Of a DNA stretch of 64,000 nt, positions 51,414-60,300 are shown piece by piece (within the stretch, counting starts at the first letter, position 1; the number at the start of each line of letters is the position of its first letter). Position numbers and translations under genes: made by a program. The notes under the pieces were generated by a model. That model was not told the origin of the DNA, did not search any database, and saw nothing but the letters and a program-made list of their open reading frames with translations. The DNA comes from Loktanella sp. M215 (GTDB taxonomy: Bacteria; Pseudomonadota; Alphaproteobacteria; Rhodobacterales; Rhodobacteraceae), in the NCBI RefSeq assembly GCF_021735925.1, contig NZ_WMEA01000001.1:933001-997000 (forward strand). The letters run 5' to 3'.

Positions 51414-51463
51414 TGAATTGTCCTTCAGGTATTTGATCTGAATTAGGGTTTACCGGCGCGGCG

Positions 51464-52069
51464 TCAACTGGCGTCGATCGCGCAGGCGACCTGGTCCGCC
51501 ACCTGTTGCGGCGTATCCTCGCGGCGGAAGAACGTGGCGAAGCCTGTGCCGGGCATCATCAGGTAGGTGAAGACCGAATGGTTCATCAGATAATAGTCAG
51601 GATCGTCGTCGCCGCGCCCATAGACGACGCGATACGCCGCGGCCGCCTGCTTGATCTGCGCGGCACTGCCGGTCAGCCCGATCATCTTGTCAGAGAAGTT
51701 CTTGACGTAGTCCTGCATCACCTCTGGCGTGTCGCGGGCGGGGTCGATGGTGATGAAGATCGGCGTGGCACTATATCCCTCGTCCGCGAGGATATCCACG
51801 GCGGCGGCGTTGCGCGCGTTGTCGATCGGGCAGACGTCGGGGCAGAAGCTGTAGCCGAAATAAACCAGCGTGGGTTCGGTGATGACATCGGCATCGGTCA
51901 CCGTCTGACCGGCAACGTTGACCAGCGTGAACGGCCCGCCGATGGCGCCACCCGCAACGGCCCCGTTGAAGCATTGCGCGACATCGCCACGACCCAGCGT
52001 CACAAGATAGGTCACGCCGACAACGGCAACCGTCGCAAGGCCGGCGAGCAGTGCAATCAGGCGGGTCAT
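51464..52069 (-). CDS. senC: SCO1/SenC/PrrC copper chaperone-type protein
   Basis: Membrane-anchored thioredoxin-fold protein acting in cytochrome oxidase copper insertion and in signalling to RegB. 201 residues: one N-terminal membrane anchor (~3-25), copper ligands C76 and C80 in YFGYSFCPDVC, and H164 in LMNHSVFTYLM. TIDPARDTPEVMQDYV is a family block. The frame is open farther upstream; ATG 52069 with AAGGA before it gives the normal anchor. Confidence 0.95.
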   Translation of the reverse strand: MTRLIALLAGLATVAVVGVTYLVTLGRGDVAQCFNGAVAGGAIGGPFTLVNVAGQTVTDADVITEPTLVYFGYSFCPDVCPIDNARNAAAVDILADEGYSATPIFITIDPARDTPEVMQDYVKNFSDKMIGLTGSAAQIKQAAAAYRVVYGRGDDDPDYYLMNHSVFTYLMMPGTGFATFFRREDTPQQVADQVACAIDAS

Positions 52070-52168
52070 CGATCTTATCCTTTTTAAAGCGCCGCATTGA
52101 TCGCGCATCGCGGCGTCCGTAACAATGGGGCACGCGCGCACATCCCCTTGATGCCAGGACACCACACC

Positions 52169-53560
52169 ATGACGCCGGATGACCTTGACGCCCTGCAGGA
52201 CCGGGAACGCAGCAACTGGGTTCGGCTGCGCACCCTGCTGATCCTGCGCTGGTTCGCCATCGGCGGTCAGATCGTGGCGATCCTTGTCGCGACGCGGCTT
52301 TACGACCTGCGCATGGACGCGGGGCCACCGGCGATCACCATCGGGGCCGCCATCCTCGCCAATCTGGTCAGCAGCTTCGTCTATCCGGAAAACAAGCGGC
52401 TGTCGGAGCGTGAGGCGAGTGCCATGATGGCCTTCGACATCGTGCAGCTGACGTTGCTGCTGTATCTGACGGGCGGGCTGAACAATCCCTTTGCCCTGCT
52501 GATCCTCGCGCCCGTGACGATTGCAGCCACCGTTCTGCACCTGATGAGCTTCATCGCACTGGGGCTGCTTGCGATCGCGATGATCTCGGTCATTGGAACC
52601 GTGGCGGTGCCGCTACAGATGGCAGATGGCACGCTGCTGCTGCTGCCGCCGCTGTTTCATTTCGGGTTCTGGGTCTCGCTTGTGATCGGGGTGGTCTTTC
52701 TCGGCATCTACGCCCGTCAGGTCACGACCGAGATGAACGCGATGGGCGACGCCTTGCTGGCGACGCAGCTGGCCCTGGCCCGAGAGCAGAAACTGACCGA
52801 CCTTGGCGGTGTCGTCGCCGCTGCGGCGCACGAACTTGGCACGCCGCTGGCGACGATCAAGCTGGTCAGCAACGAGTTACTGGAGGATCTGGCCGACCAG
52901 CCAGAGCTGCGCGAGGATGCCCTGCTGATCCGCACACAGGCCGACCGGTGTCGCGATATCCTTCATTCCATGGGTCGCGCGGGAAAGGACGATCTGCATC
53001 TGCGCACGGCCCCGCTGGAAACCGTCGTGCGCGAATCCGCAGAGCCGCACGTGCAACGCGGCCGCGAGGTGGCGTTCGACATCGCGCCGGAACCGGGCTG
53101 CAGTCGCGCGCAGCCGGTGATTTCGCGGCGCCCGGAAATCATTCACGGATTGCGCAACCTGATCCAGAATGCCGTCGATTTTTCCGAAACGCGGGTCGAG
53201 ATCGACGTGAACTGGACCGATACGCAGGTCTTCGTGCGGATCGCGGACGATGGCCACGGGTTCCCGCAATCGGTGATCGGGCGTATCGGCGATCCGTTCG
53301 TGCGGCGCCGCCGCGGATCGCTCGATGGTCTGCGACGGCCGGGGTACGAGGGGATGGGTTTGGGCCTGTTCATCGCCAAGACGCTGCTGGAGCGATCCGG
53401 CGCGCAGCTGTCCTTTGCAAACGGGCCACGCAGGGGGGCCCGTGCCGACGGGATCGTGGAGGGGGCCATCGTGACCGTGACCTGGCCGATGAAGCAGCTG
53501 GTACGCAGCGCTGCGGGCACCTATCCCCCATTGGGAAAAAACCAACCAATTTTGGAATGA
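52169..53560 (+). CDS. regB: Redox sensor histidine kinase RegB/PrrB
   Basis: 463 residues with six membrane segments. The quinone-sensing box GGLNNPF lies at 102-108, the phospho-acceptor H221 in AAHELGTPLATIKLVSNELLEDL, and the redox-sensitive C261 in TQADRCRDIL. The ATPase domain has NAVDFS, DDGHGF and GMGLGLFIAK. Every known sensing residue is present, so it should respond to the quinone pool and oxygen. ATG 52169 is preferred to 52151. Divergent from senC-regA. Confidence 0.96.
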   Translation: MTPDDLDALQDRERSNWVRLRTLLILRWFAIGGQIVAILVATRLYDLRMDAGPPAITIGAAILANLVSSFVYPENKRLSEREASAMMAFDIVQLTLLLYLTGGLNNPFALLILAPVTIAATVLHLMSFIALGLLAIAMISVIGTVAVPLQMADGTLLLLPPLFHFGFWVSLVIGVVFLGIYARQVTTEMNAMGDALLATQLALAREQKLTDLGGVVAAAAHELGTPLATIKLVSNELLEDLADQPELREDALLIRTQADRCRDILHSMGRAGKDDLHLRTAPLETVVRESAEPHVQRGREVAFDIAPEPGCSRAQPVISRRPEIIHGLRNLIQNAVDFSETRVEIDVNWTDTQVFVRIADDGHGFPQSVIGRIGDPFVRRRRGSLDGLRRPGYEGMGLGLFIAKTLLERSGAQLSFANGPRRGARADGIVEGAIVTVTWPMKQLVRSAAGTYPPLGKNQPILE

Positions 53561-53570
53561 TTCAGGATTG

Positions 53571-53586
53571 TTAAACTGGTGTTAAC
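53571..53586 (+). promoter_or_regulatory. CtrA box (TTAA-N7-TTAAC)
   Basis: TTAA (53571-53574), seven bases, then TTAAC (53582-53586) match the full CtrA binding consensus. It lies 11 bp after the regB stop and 40 bp before the divL-like start. Confidence 0.7.
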
Positions 53587-53626
53587 TTCAACTCTTGATT
53601 GTCAACGCAGGACAGGCAGGAGAATC

Positions 53627-55240
53627 ATGGTAATGTTAACGCTGGAAATGGTGAGATTTGCTGCAGCCGGGGGCCTCGTTGCCACTGGACTGGCCTGTGC
53701 GGCGCAGACGTTCCTGTCAGTCATCCGCATACCGCGTCGCCGCGAAAACGCGGGGCTGCCGGAACTTGCGACACCCGTGTTCCTGTTTCAGGACGACAGT
53801 CTGGTCGATGCGTCCGCCAGCGGCGCCGCCCTGATCGCCGAAGCGGCCAAGGACAGAAGCGAGCGCGACGCCCTTGTTCACGTGCTGCACCGCCAGTTTC
53901 CCGATCTGCGCAACAGTCTGGATGATCTGCGGACCGGTGACCGGATCAGCCTGCAATCGGTGGTCGATCCCAGTCTGAAGGTCATTCTGACGCGTGACGA
54001 TGGCCTGACGCGGATCAGTCTTGTCGCGGACGGCGACAGCCGGTCCGCGGCCCAGACCTGCGGCGATCTGGAACGGGCATCGATGCTGGAAGAGTTGAAC
54101 CTGATGCGGCTGATCGTGCGTGACACGCCGCAACTGATCTGGCGCGAGGATCCTCAGGGCCATCTGATCTGGGCCAATGCGGCCTATCTGTCCTACGCAG
54201 ACCGCATGATGCCCGACGGAGAGCGCCGCGGGCAGATCTGGCCGGGCGAGCGGCTGTTTGCGGATATCCACCCCCCCTTGCCCACCGATCCGCGCACGTT
54301 TGAAGGACGCCACGCCCTGCAACTACCTGGCGAAAAGGCAGAGCACTGGTTCGAGGTGACCGCAGTGCCGCAGGACGGGTCCGTCATCTATTTCGCGATC
54401 GATGCGAATTCCACGGTCAGGGCCGAACGCGCGCAGCACGATTTTCAGCAGACCCTTGCCAAGACGTTCGCACATCTGTCGACCGGCCTTGCGATCTTCA
54501 ACAAGAAGCGGCAGCTGGCGATGTTCAATCCCGCCTTGCTGGACATGACCGGCCTGCCCTTCGCCTTCATGTCGCAGCGGCCCAGCCTCGACCGCGTGCT
54601 GGACCGCCTGCGCGAAATGCGCAGGCTGCCCGAACCCAAGAACTACATCACATGGCGCGAACAGTTTTCAGCGCTGGAGGCTGCGGCCCAGAACGGCACC
54701 TATTCCGAACGCTGGGACATGCCGGACGGGCAGACCTTTCGCGTCACCGGACGCCCGCATCCCGATGGCGCACTGGCCTTTCTGTTCGAGGACATCAGCG
54801 CAGAGGTGTCGCTGACCCGCCGTTTCCGGTCCGAGATCGAAACTGGGCAGGCGGTGCTGGACGCCCTGCCGGATGCGATCGCCGTTTTCTCGTCCAGCAA
54901 CACGCTGACCATGACGAACGCCGCCTATGACCGCATGTGGCAGACGGAAAGTGATCCGCAAATCCAGACCCACGATTTGCGGTCGGCCTTGCGGATGTGG
55001 AAATCTCAGGCGGCGCCGACGGCCCTGTGGCGCGAGGTCGAGGATTTCGGTCGCCTGCGTCAGGATCGGCCGATCGTGCGCGACCAGTTGGTTCTGCACT
55101 CCGGGCGCCGGATGGATTGCGAGATTACGGCCATCAGCGGCGGCATGACAATGATCCGTTTTTCAGCCAGTACAGAGCGGTTGAGAGCGCCGCAGCGGCC
55201 CCGACTGACGTCGAGCGAGGACCGCCTGGCCACCGGCTGA
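53627..55240 (+). CDS. divL: DivL-like PAS-domain signalling protein without a kinase domain
   Basis: 537 residues. One N-terminal membrane segment (~8-27), then PAS-like domains: LIVRDTPQLIWREDPQGHLIWANAAYL (~160-190), HLSTGLAIFNKKRQLAMFNPALLDMTGLP (~288-316) and LDALPDAIAVFSSSNTLTMTNAAYDRMW (~410-437). The protein ends about 100 residues later with no histidine kinase or ATPase domain. This matches DivL of Rhodobacterales, which feeds the CckA-ChpT-CtrA relay. The neighbours tsaE-amgK-murU-addBA-trxA and the CtrA box agree. Confidence 0.75.
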   Translation: MVMLTLEMVRFAAAGGLVATGLACAAQTFLSVIRIPRRRENAGLPELATPVFLFQDDSLVDASASGAALIAEAAKDRSERDALVHVLHRQFPDLRNSLDDLRTGDRISLQSVVDPSLKVILTRDDGLTRISLVADGDSRSAAQTCGDLERASMLEELNLMRLIVRDTPQLIWREDPQGHLIWANAAYLSYADRMMPDGERRGQIWPGERLFADIHPPLPTDPRTFEGRHALQLPGEKAEHWFEVTAVPQDGSVIYFAIDANSTVRAERAQHDFQQTLAKTFAHLSTGLAIFNKKRQLAMFNPALLDMTGLPFAFMSQRPSLDRVLDRLREMRRLPEPKNYITWREQFSALEAAAQNGTYSERWDMPDGQTFRVTGRPHPDGALAFLFEDISAEVSLTRRFRSEIETGQAVLDALPDAIAVFSSSNTLTMTNAAYDRMWQTESDPQIQTHDLRSALRMWKSQAAPTALWREVEDFGRLRQDRPIVRDQLVLHSGRRMDCEITAISGGMTMIRFSASTERLRAPQRPRLTSSEDRLATG

Positions 55241-55280
55241 TTTGCCTTGCAGCGCGAAATGCTTCTTCTAGTCTGCCCGC

Positions 55281-55748
55281 ATGTCCCTGCGATTTGCTTG
55301 CATCCATCTGGCTGACGAGGCCGCCACCACCGCTGTGGCTAGGCAGATCGCGCCACGGTTGCGGGCTGGCGACACGCTGTTGCTGGAGGGTCCGATCGGT
55401 GCCGGCAAGACAACCTTTGCGCGCGCCCTGATCCGCGCCCGGCTGGGCCAGCCCGAGGAGGACGTGCCTTCGCCGACCTTTACGCTGGTGCAGACCTATC
55501 ACGCCAATGATGTCGAGATCTGGCACTGCGATCTGTATCGGCTGCTGGACAGTCAGGATGTGCTGGAACTTGGCCTCGACGATGCCTTTGCGACCGCCAT
55601 CTGCCTGATCGAATGGCCGGATCGGCTGGGTGCCGACCGGCCTGCGGATGCATTGGTCTGCGCATTTGCGGCAAGTGCCGATCATCACAGCCTGTCGTTA
55701 ACAGGTGCCGCCGCGTGGCAATCCCGGTTAGACGATCTGCATGACTGA
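55281..55748 (+). CDS. tsaE: tRNA threonylcarbamoyladenosine synthesis ATPase TsaE
   Basis: 155-residue ATPase partner of TsaD. Walker A LLEGPIGAGKTTFARALI (34-51), PSPTFTLVQTYH (~66) and the CDLYRLLDSQD segment (~84) are all typical, as is the final EWPDRLG. Its stop overlaps the downstream kinase start by 8 bp. Confidence 0.95.
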   Translation: MSLRFACIHLADEAATTAVARQIAPRLRAGDTLLLEGPIGAGKTTFARALIRARLGQPEEDVPSPTFTLVQTYHANDVEIWHCDLYRLLDSQDVLELGLDDAFATAICLIEWPDRLGADRPADALVCAFAASADHHSLSLTGAAAWQSRLDDLHD

Positions 55749-56691
55749 CCGGGATGCGCAGTGTCGGGCGTTTCTGAACGGGACGCGCTGGCAATCCTGG
55801 CCGGGTGCACCTCTGGCTGGCGATGCCTCGGCGCGCCGCTATGTTCGCCTGACAGGACCAGCGGGCGAACGTGCCATCCTGATGGACGCGGATCCCGCGT
55901 TGGGCGAACAGGTGGCGCCCTTTGTCCGTATCGCCGAATGGCTGCTGGCGCAGGGCCTGTCGGCCCCGCGCATCCTGCACCACGCCATGGCAGACGGTTT
56001 CCTGCTGCTTGACGATCTGGGCCCCGATACCATCGCCGTGGCGGCAGCTTCCGGGTCAGAGGATGACCTTTACGACGCGGCCGTCGATGTGCTGATCGCA
56101 CTGGATGCCGCCCCGCCGCCGGACGGGCTGACGCGGATGGTACCGCAGGTCGGCGCGGACATGGTCGCGATCGTGGCAGAGACCTATCACCCCGGCGATC
56201 CCGGCCCGCTGGTTGCGGCGACGCACGACGCCCTGTTGCGGCTGGCGCCGCAGGCGGACCGGATCGCCTTGCGCGATTACCATGCGGAAAACCTGATCTG
56301 GCGACCGGAGCGCGCAGGCCTCGACCGGGTCGGCCTGCTGGATTTTCAGGATGCTTTCATCGCACCGCGCGGCTACGACCTCGCCTCTTTGTTGCGCGAT
56401 ATCCGCAGGCCGGTGGCAGAGGCGCAGGTGACCCGGCAGACGGCGCGTTTCGCAGCGGCGACACAGACCGATCCGGTCGCGCTGTCGGCGCAACTGGCCG
56501 CGCTGGGCGCCCAGCGCAACCTGAGGATCCTCGGGGTCTTTGCCCGTCTGGTGCAGCGCGGCAAATCGCGGTACGCGGCATATCTGCCTGTTGTCTGGGA
56601 CACCTTGCTGCGCGATCTGGCACATCCTGACCTGCGCGATCTGCGCGAGGTCGTGATGACGACATTGCCACCACCACAGGACCGCCGATGA
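55741..56691 (+). CDS. amgK: AmgK-like anomeric sugar kinase (peptidoglycan recycling)
   Basis: 316-residue aminoglycoside-phosphotransferase-fold kinase. AGDASARRYVRL at the N terminus is typical of AmgK. RDYHAENLIWRPE (~180) holds the catalytic Asp, and GLLDFQDAFIAPRGYDLASLLRDIRRPV follows. AmgK phosphorylates MurNAc or GlcNAc at C1 so that MurU can make the UDP sugar. murU directly follows, overlapping by 4 bp, which strengthens the call. Confidence 0.88.
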   Translation: MTDRDAQCRAFLNGTRWQSWPGAPLAGDASARRYVRLTGPAGERAILMDADPALGEQVAPFVRIAEWLLAQGLSAPRILHHAMADGFLLLDDLGPDTIAVAAASGSEDDLYDAAVDVLIALDAAPPPDGLTRMVPQVGADMVAIVAETYHPGDPGPLVAATHDALLRLAPQADRIALRDYHAENLIWRPERAGLDRVGLLDFQDAFIAPRGYDLASLLRDIRRPVAEAQVTRQTARFAAATQTDPVALSAQLAALGAQRNLRILGVFARLVQRGKSRYAAYLPVVWDTLLRDLAHPDLRDLREVVMTTLPPPQDRR

Positions 56692-57371
56692 CCGCCCCGT
56701 TTCCCGTCATGCTTTTTGCCGCCGGACGCGGCACCCGGATGGCCCCGCTGACCGACAGCAGGCCAAAGCCGCTGATTACGGTGGGCGGCCGCACGTTGCT
56801 GGATCATGCGCTGGATCTGACGCGGGTGGGTTGCGTCAGCCGCCGCGTCGCGAATGTCGCTTATCTGGGCGACATGGTGCGGCTTCATCTGGCGGGACGC
56901 GGTGTCGCGATTTCGGTCGAGGATCCGGTGCTGGAAACCGGCGGCGGCCTGCGGCATGCCCTGCCGCTGCTGGGCCACGACCCGGTGATGACGCTGAACA
57001 CCGACGCGGTCTGGAAAGGCCCCAATCCGCTGGCGGTTCTGGCGGATGCCTGGCGACCGGAGATGGAGGCGCTGCTGCTGCTGGTCCCGCCCGTGCAGGT
57101 CAAGGGTCACACCGGCCCCGGGGATTTCAGCATCGGTCCCGACGGACGGCTGACCCGGGCCCCGGACCTGATCTATACCGGCGCGCAGATCATCCGGACG
57201 GGCCGATTGAGAGAGATCGATGCGGATGTGTTCTCGCTCAATATCCTGTGGACCATGATGGCACAGACCGAGGGTCTTTACGGTGTGACCTATGCGGGCC
57301 AGTGGTGCGATGTCGGTCGGCCCGACAGCATTCCCGTTGCCGAAGCCATGCTGCAGACCGCCGATGTTTGA
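56688..57371 (+). CDS. murU: N-acetylmuramate-1-phosphate uridylyltransferase MurU
   Basis: 227-residue nucleotidyltransferase with LFAAGRGTRMAPLTDSRPKPLITVGGRTLLDHALD (9-43), the pyrophosphorylase signature, and VEDPVLETGGGL (~79) and MTLNTDAVW (~101). Follows AmgK in the same operon, completing the recycling bypass from free MurNAc to UDP-MurNAc. Its end overlaps addB by 8 bp. Confidence 0.9.
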   Translation: MTAPFPVMLFAAGRGTRMAPLTDSRPKPLITVGGRTLLDHALDLTRVGCVSRRVANVAYLGDMVRLHLAGRGVAISVEDPVLETGGGLRHALPLLGHDPVMTLNTDAVWKGPNPLAVLADAWRPEMEALLLLVPPVQVKGHTGPGDFSIGPDGRLTRAPDLIYTGAQIIRTGRLREIDADVFSLNILWTMMAQTEGLYGVTYAGQWCDVGRPDSIPVAEAMLQTADV

Positions 57372-60300
57372 ACCCACATCCAGCCCACGCGTCTTTGGCC
57401 TGCCGCCGGGGGCCGATTTTGCAGCGTCTTTTGTCGCGGGCCTGACCGCACGCAGCGACGACCTGACGGGGGTGCGGATCTTCGTCAACGCGCCCCGGAT
57501 GATGCGGCAGATACAGGCGGCCTTTGACAAAGGTCCGGCCCGTTTGCTGCCGCGTATCCAGCCAGTGACCGCGTTAGCATTAGAGGGTATGATGGCGGGC
57601 CTCGCGGCACCGGTGTCGCCCCTGCGGCGGCGGCTGGAACTGTCGCGGGCCGTCCATCGCCTGATGGAGGCGGCACCGGAACTGGCGCCCCGCAGCGCCC
57701 TTTACGATCTGTCGGACAGCCTTGCCGCGTTGATGGACGAAATGCACGGCGAGGGCGTCGACCCTGCGCGCCTGACCGCGCTGGACGTCAGCGACCAGTC
57801 GGGCCACTGGCAACGATCGCTGCGGTTCCTGACCATTCTGCAACCCTATTTCGAGGCGGGGCGCGATGCACCCGACGTGGCCGCGCGGCAGCGCATGGTC
57901 GTGACGGCCCTGATCGACCGCTGGCAGACGCAGCCACCCACCGGCCCGGTGATCGTTGCGGGGTCCACCGGATCGCGCGGCGCGACGGGTCTGCTGATGC
58001 AGGCCGTGGCGCGGCTGCCGCAAGGGGCCTTGGTGCTGCCGGGATTTGACCATGACATGCCGCAGGCGGTCTGGGACGGGATGGAGGCGGATCCGCCGCA
58101 AGAAGATCATCCGCAATACCGGTTTGCCCACCTGATGCGCGCCCTTGATCTGCGGGCGCGCGACGTTGCGCCCTGGACCACGGCAAACGCCCCTGCCCCG
58201 GCGCGCAACCGGTTGATCTCGTTGTCCTTGCGGCCTGCCCCCGTCACGGATCAGTGGCGCAGTGAGGGTGCGACGCTCGGCGATCTGCGCGCGGCGACGG
58301 ACCGTGTAGATCTGGTCGAGACCGACAGCCCGCGGGCCGAGGCAGAGACCATTGCCCTGCGTTTGCGGCAAGCCGCCGCTGCGGGTCAGACCGCCGCGCT
58401 GATCAGCCCTGACCGGATGTTGACGCGGCAGGTGGCAGCCGCCCTCGACCGCTGGCAAATTCGGCCGGACGACAGCGCGGGCCTGCCGCTGGCCCTGTCG
58501 GCGCCGGGTCGGTTGCTGACCCACGTGGTGCGCGCGATGGGTCAACCCGTGACGGCCGAGACACTGCTGGTCATGCTGAAGCACCCGCTGACCCACACCG
58601 GCAGCGCGCAGCGTAATCAGCACCTGCTGTGGACCAGAGAGCTGGAGCTGAACCTGCGCCGCCATGGTCCACCGTTCATCGACGCCGGAACCGTCACCGC
58701 ATGGGTCGCCAAGCGCGACAAGCCGGACGATGACCTGACCGCTTGGGCTGCATGGGTCGGGCGTGTCGTGGCGCTGCTGGATCACGATGGCACGCTGCCC
58801 ATCGCAGCACATCTGGACAGGCACATTGCCGCGACCGAGGCGCTGGCCGCCGGGCCGACCGGTACCACAAGCGGAGAGTTGTTTCTGCAGGCTCCCGGTC
58901 GCGCGGCCAAGGGCGTCTGCGATGCACTGGCCCGCGACGCGGATGCGGGTGGCGAGATGGACCTGCGCGACTATGCGGCGCTGTTCACGGCGCTTCTGGC
59001 CGACGCGCCCGGCATCAACAGTCCCGAAGCGACCGATCCCCGCATCCTGATCTGGGGCACGCTGGAGGCGCGGGTGGGCGGCGCCGATCTGGTGATCCTT
59101 GGCGGATTGAACGACGGTGTCTGGCCCGGCACGCCAAAGCCCGATCCGTGGCTGAACCGCGCGCTGCGCCAGCAGGCCGGGCTGCTGCTGCCGGAACGGC
59201 AGATCGGGCTGTCCGCGCATGACTATCAGCAGGCAGCCTGCGCGCCCGCCGTGATGATCACCCGGTCCCGCCGCAGCGCCGACGCGGAAACCGTGCCGTC
59301 GCGCTGGGTGAACCGGCTGATCAACCTGATGCAGGGCCTGCCGGACCAGCACGGACCCGAGGCGCTGGACGCGATGCGCGCGCGGGGGGCGGGTTGGATC
59401 GCGCGCGCCGCTGCGATCTCTGCCCCGGCGGCACAGGTCGCGCGGGCGCCGCGGCCTGCCCCCTGCCCGCCCGAGGCGGCACGCCCGCGCGACATTTCCG
59501 TCACGCAGATCAAGACGCTCTACCGTGATCCTTACGCGATCTATGCGCAAAAGGTGCTGCGGCTGCGCGCCCTTGATCCGGTGTCGGCGGATGCGGATGC
59601 CCCGATGAAGGGGACGGTGTTTCACGAAATCCTGGAAAGGTTCATCGCCCAGCGCCCGGATGCCAGCGACCCGGCCGCCGTGGCGCAGTTTCTGGCCGTG
59701 GCCGATGCCGTGCTGACAGAGCACTGCCCCTGGCCCACGGTGCGCCTGCAATGGATGACGCAGCTGGAAAGCCTCGCCCCCGGTTTTCTGGCGGATGAAG
59801 CGCTGCGCCAAGAAGCCGGACAGATGCTGGCGCTGGAAGCCTGGGGCGACATCACCGTGGCCGGCCCCGACATGCGCCTGACCTGCAAGGCCGACCGGAT
59901 GGACGAAACGCCGGACGGGCAGACGCTGATCTATGATTACAAGACCGGCGCGATACCGACAGTCAAGCAGCAGGCGCGGTTCGACAAGCAGTTGCTGCTG
60001 GAGGCGGCGATGGTCGAACGCGGTGCGTTCAAGGCGGTCGGCACACAGCCTGTCGCCGGGGCCGCCTTCATCGGGTTCAACGCGGCGATGAAGACGGTGC
60101 CTGCGCCGCTGGAGGATCACCCGCCCGCCCGCGTCTGGTCTGAACTGACCGATTTTCTGACGATGACCCGGCAGTCCGACTGGGGCTATGTCGCGCGCCG
60201 CGCACCGGCGACGACGACCTACGACAGCTTTTACGACCACCTGTCGCGCTACGGCGAATGGACCGACGCCGACCCGGCCCGCCGCGAGGTGCTGGAATGA
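57364..60300 (+). CDS. addB: Double-strand break repair protein AddB (alphaproteobacterial type)
   Basis: 978 residues; partner of AddA in the helicase-nuclease that processes double-strand breaks for RecA. Recognisable blocks are VFGLPPGADFAASFVAGL at the start, ILGGLNDGVWPGTPKPDPWLNRALRQQAGL (~578) and the C-terminal RecB-type nuclease YDYKTGAIPTVKQQARFDKQLLLEAA (~857-882, with acidic and Lys residues). ATG 57364 gives the family N terminus. The addA start overlaps its stop by 4 bp. Confidence 0.94.
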   Translation: MFEPTSSPRVFGLPPGADFAASFVAGLTARSDDLTGVRIFVNAPRMMRQIQAAFDKGPARLLPRIQPVTALALEGMMAGLAAPVSPLRRRLELSRAVHRLMEAAPELAPRSALYDLSDSLAALMDEMHGEGVDPARLTALDVSDQSGHWQRSLRFLTILQPYFEAGRDAPDVAARQRMVVTALIDRWQTQPPTGPVIVAGSTGSRGATGLLMQAVARLPQGALVLPGFDHDMPQAVWDGMEADPPQEDHPQYRFAHLMRALDLRARDVAPWTTANAPAPARNRLISLSLRPAPVTDQWRSEGATLGDLRAATDRVDLVETDSPRAEAETIALRLRQAAAAGQTAALISPDRMLTRQVAAALDRWQIRPDDSAGLPLALSAPGRLLTHVVRAMGQPVTAETLLVMLKHPLTHTGSAQRNQHLLWTRELELNLRRHGPPFIDAGTVTAWVAKRDKPDDDLTAWAAWVGRVVALLDHDGTLPIAAHLDRHIAATEALAAGPTGTTSGELFLQAPGRAAKGVCDALARDADAGGEMDLRDYAALFTALLADAPGINSPEATDPRILIWGTLEARVGGADLVILGGLNDGVWPGTPKPDPWLNRALRQQAGLLLPERQIGLSAHDYQQAACAPAVMITRSRRSADAETVPSRWVNRLINLMQGLPDQHGPEALDAMRARGAGWIARAAAISAPAAQVARAPRPAPCPPEAARPRDISVTQIKTLYRDPYAIYAQKVLRLRALDPVSADADAPMKGTVFHEILERFIAQRPDASDPAAVAQFLAVADAVLTEHCPWPTVRLQWMTQLESLAPGFLADEALRQEAGQMLALEAWGDITVAGPDMRLTCKADRMDETPDGQTLIYDYKTGAIPTVKQQARFDKQLLLEAAMVERGAFKAVGTQPVAGAAFIGFNAAMKTVPAPLEDHPPARVWSELTDFLTMTRQSDWGYVARRAPATTTYDSFYDHLSRYGEWTDADPARREVLE

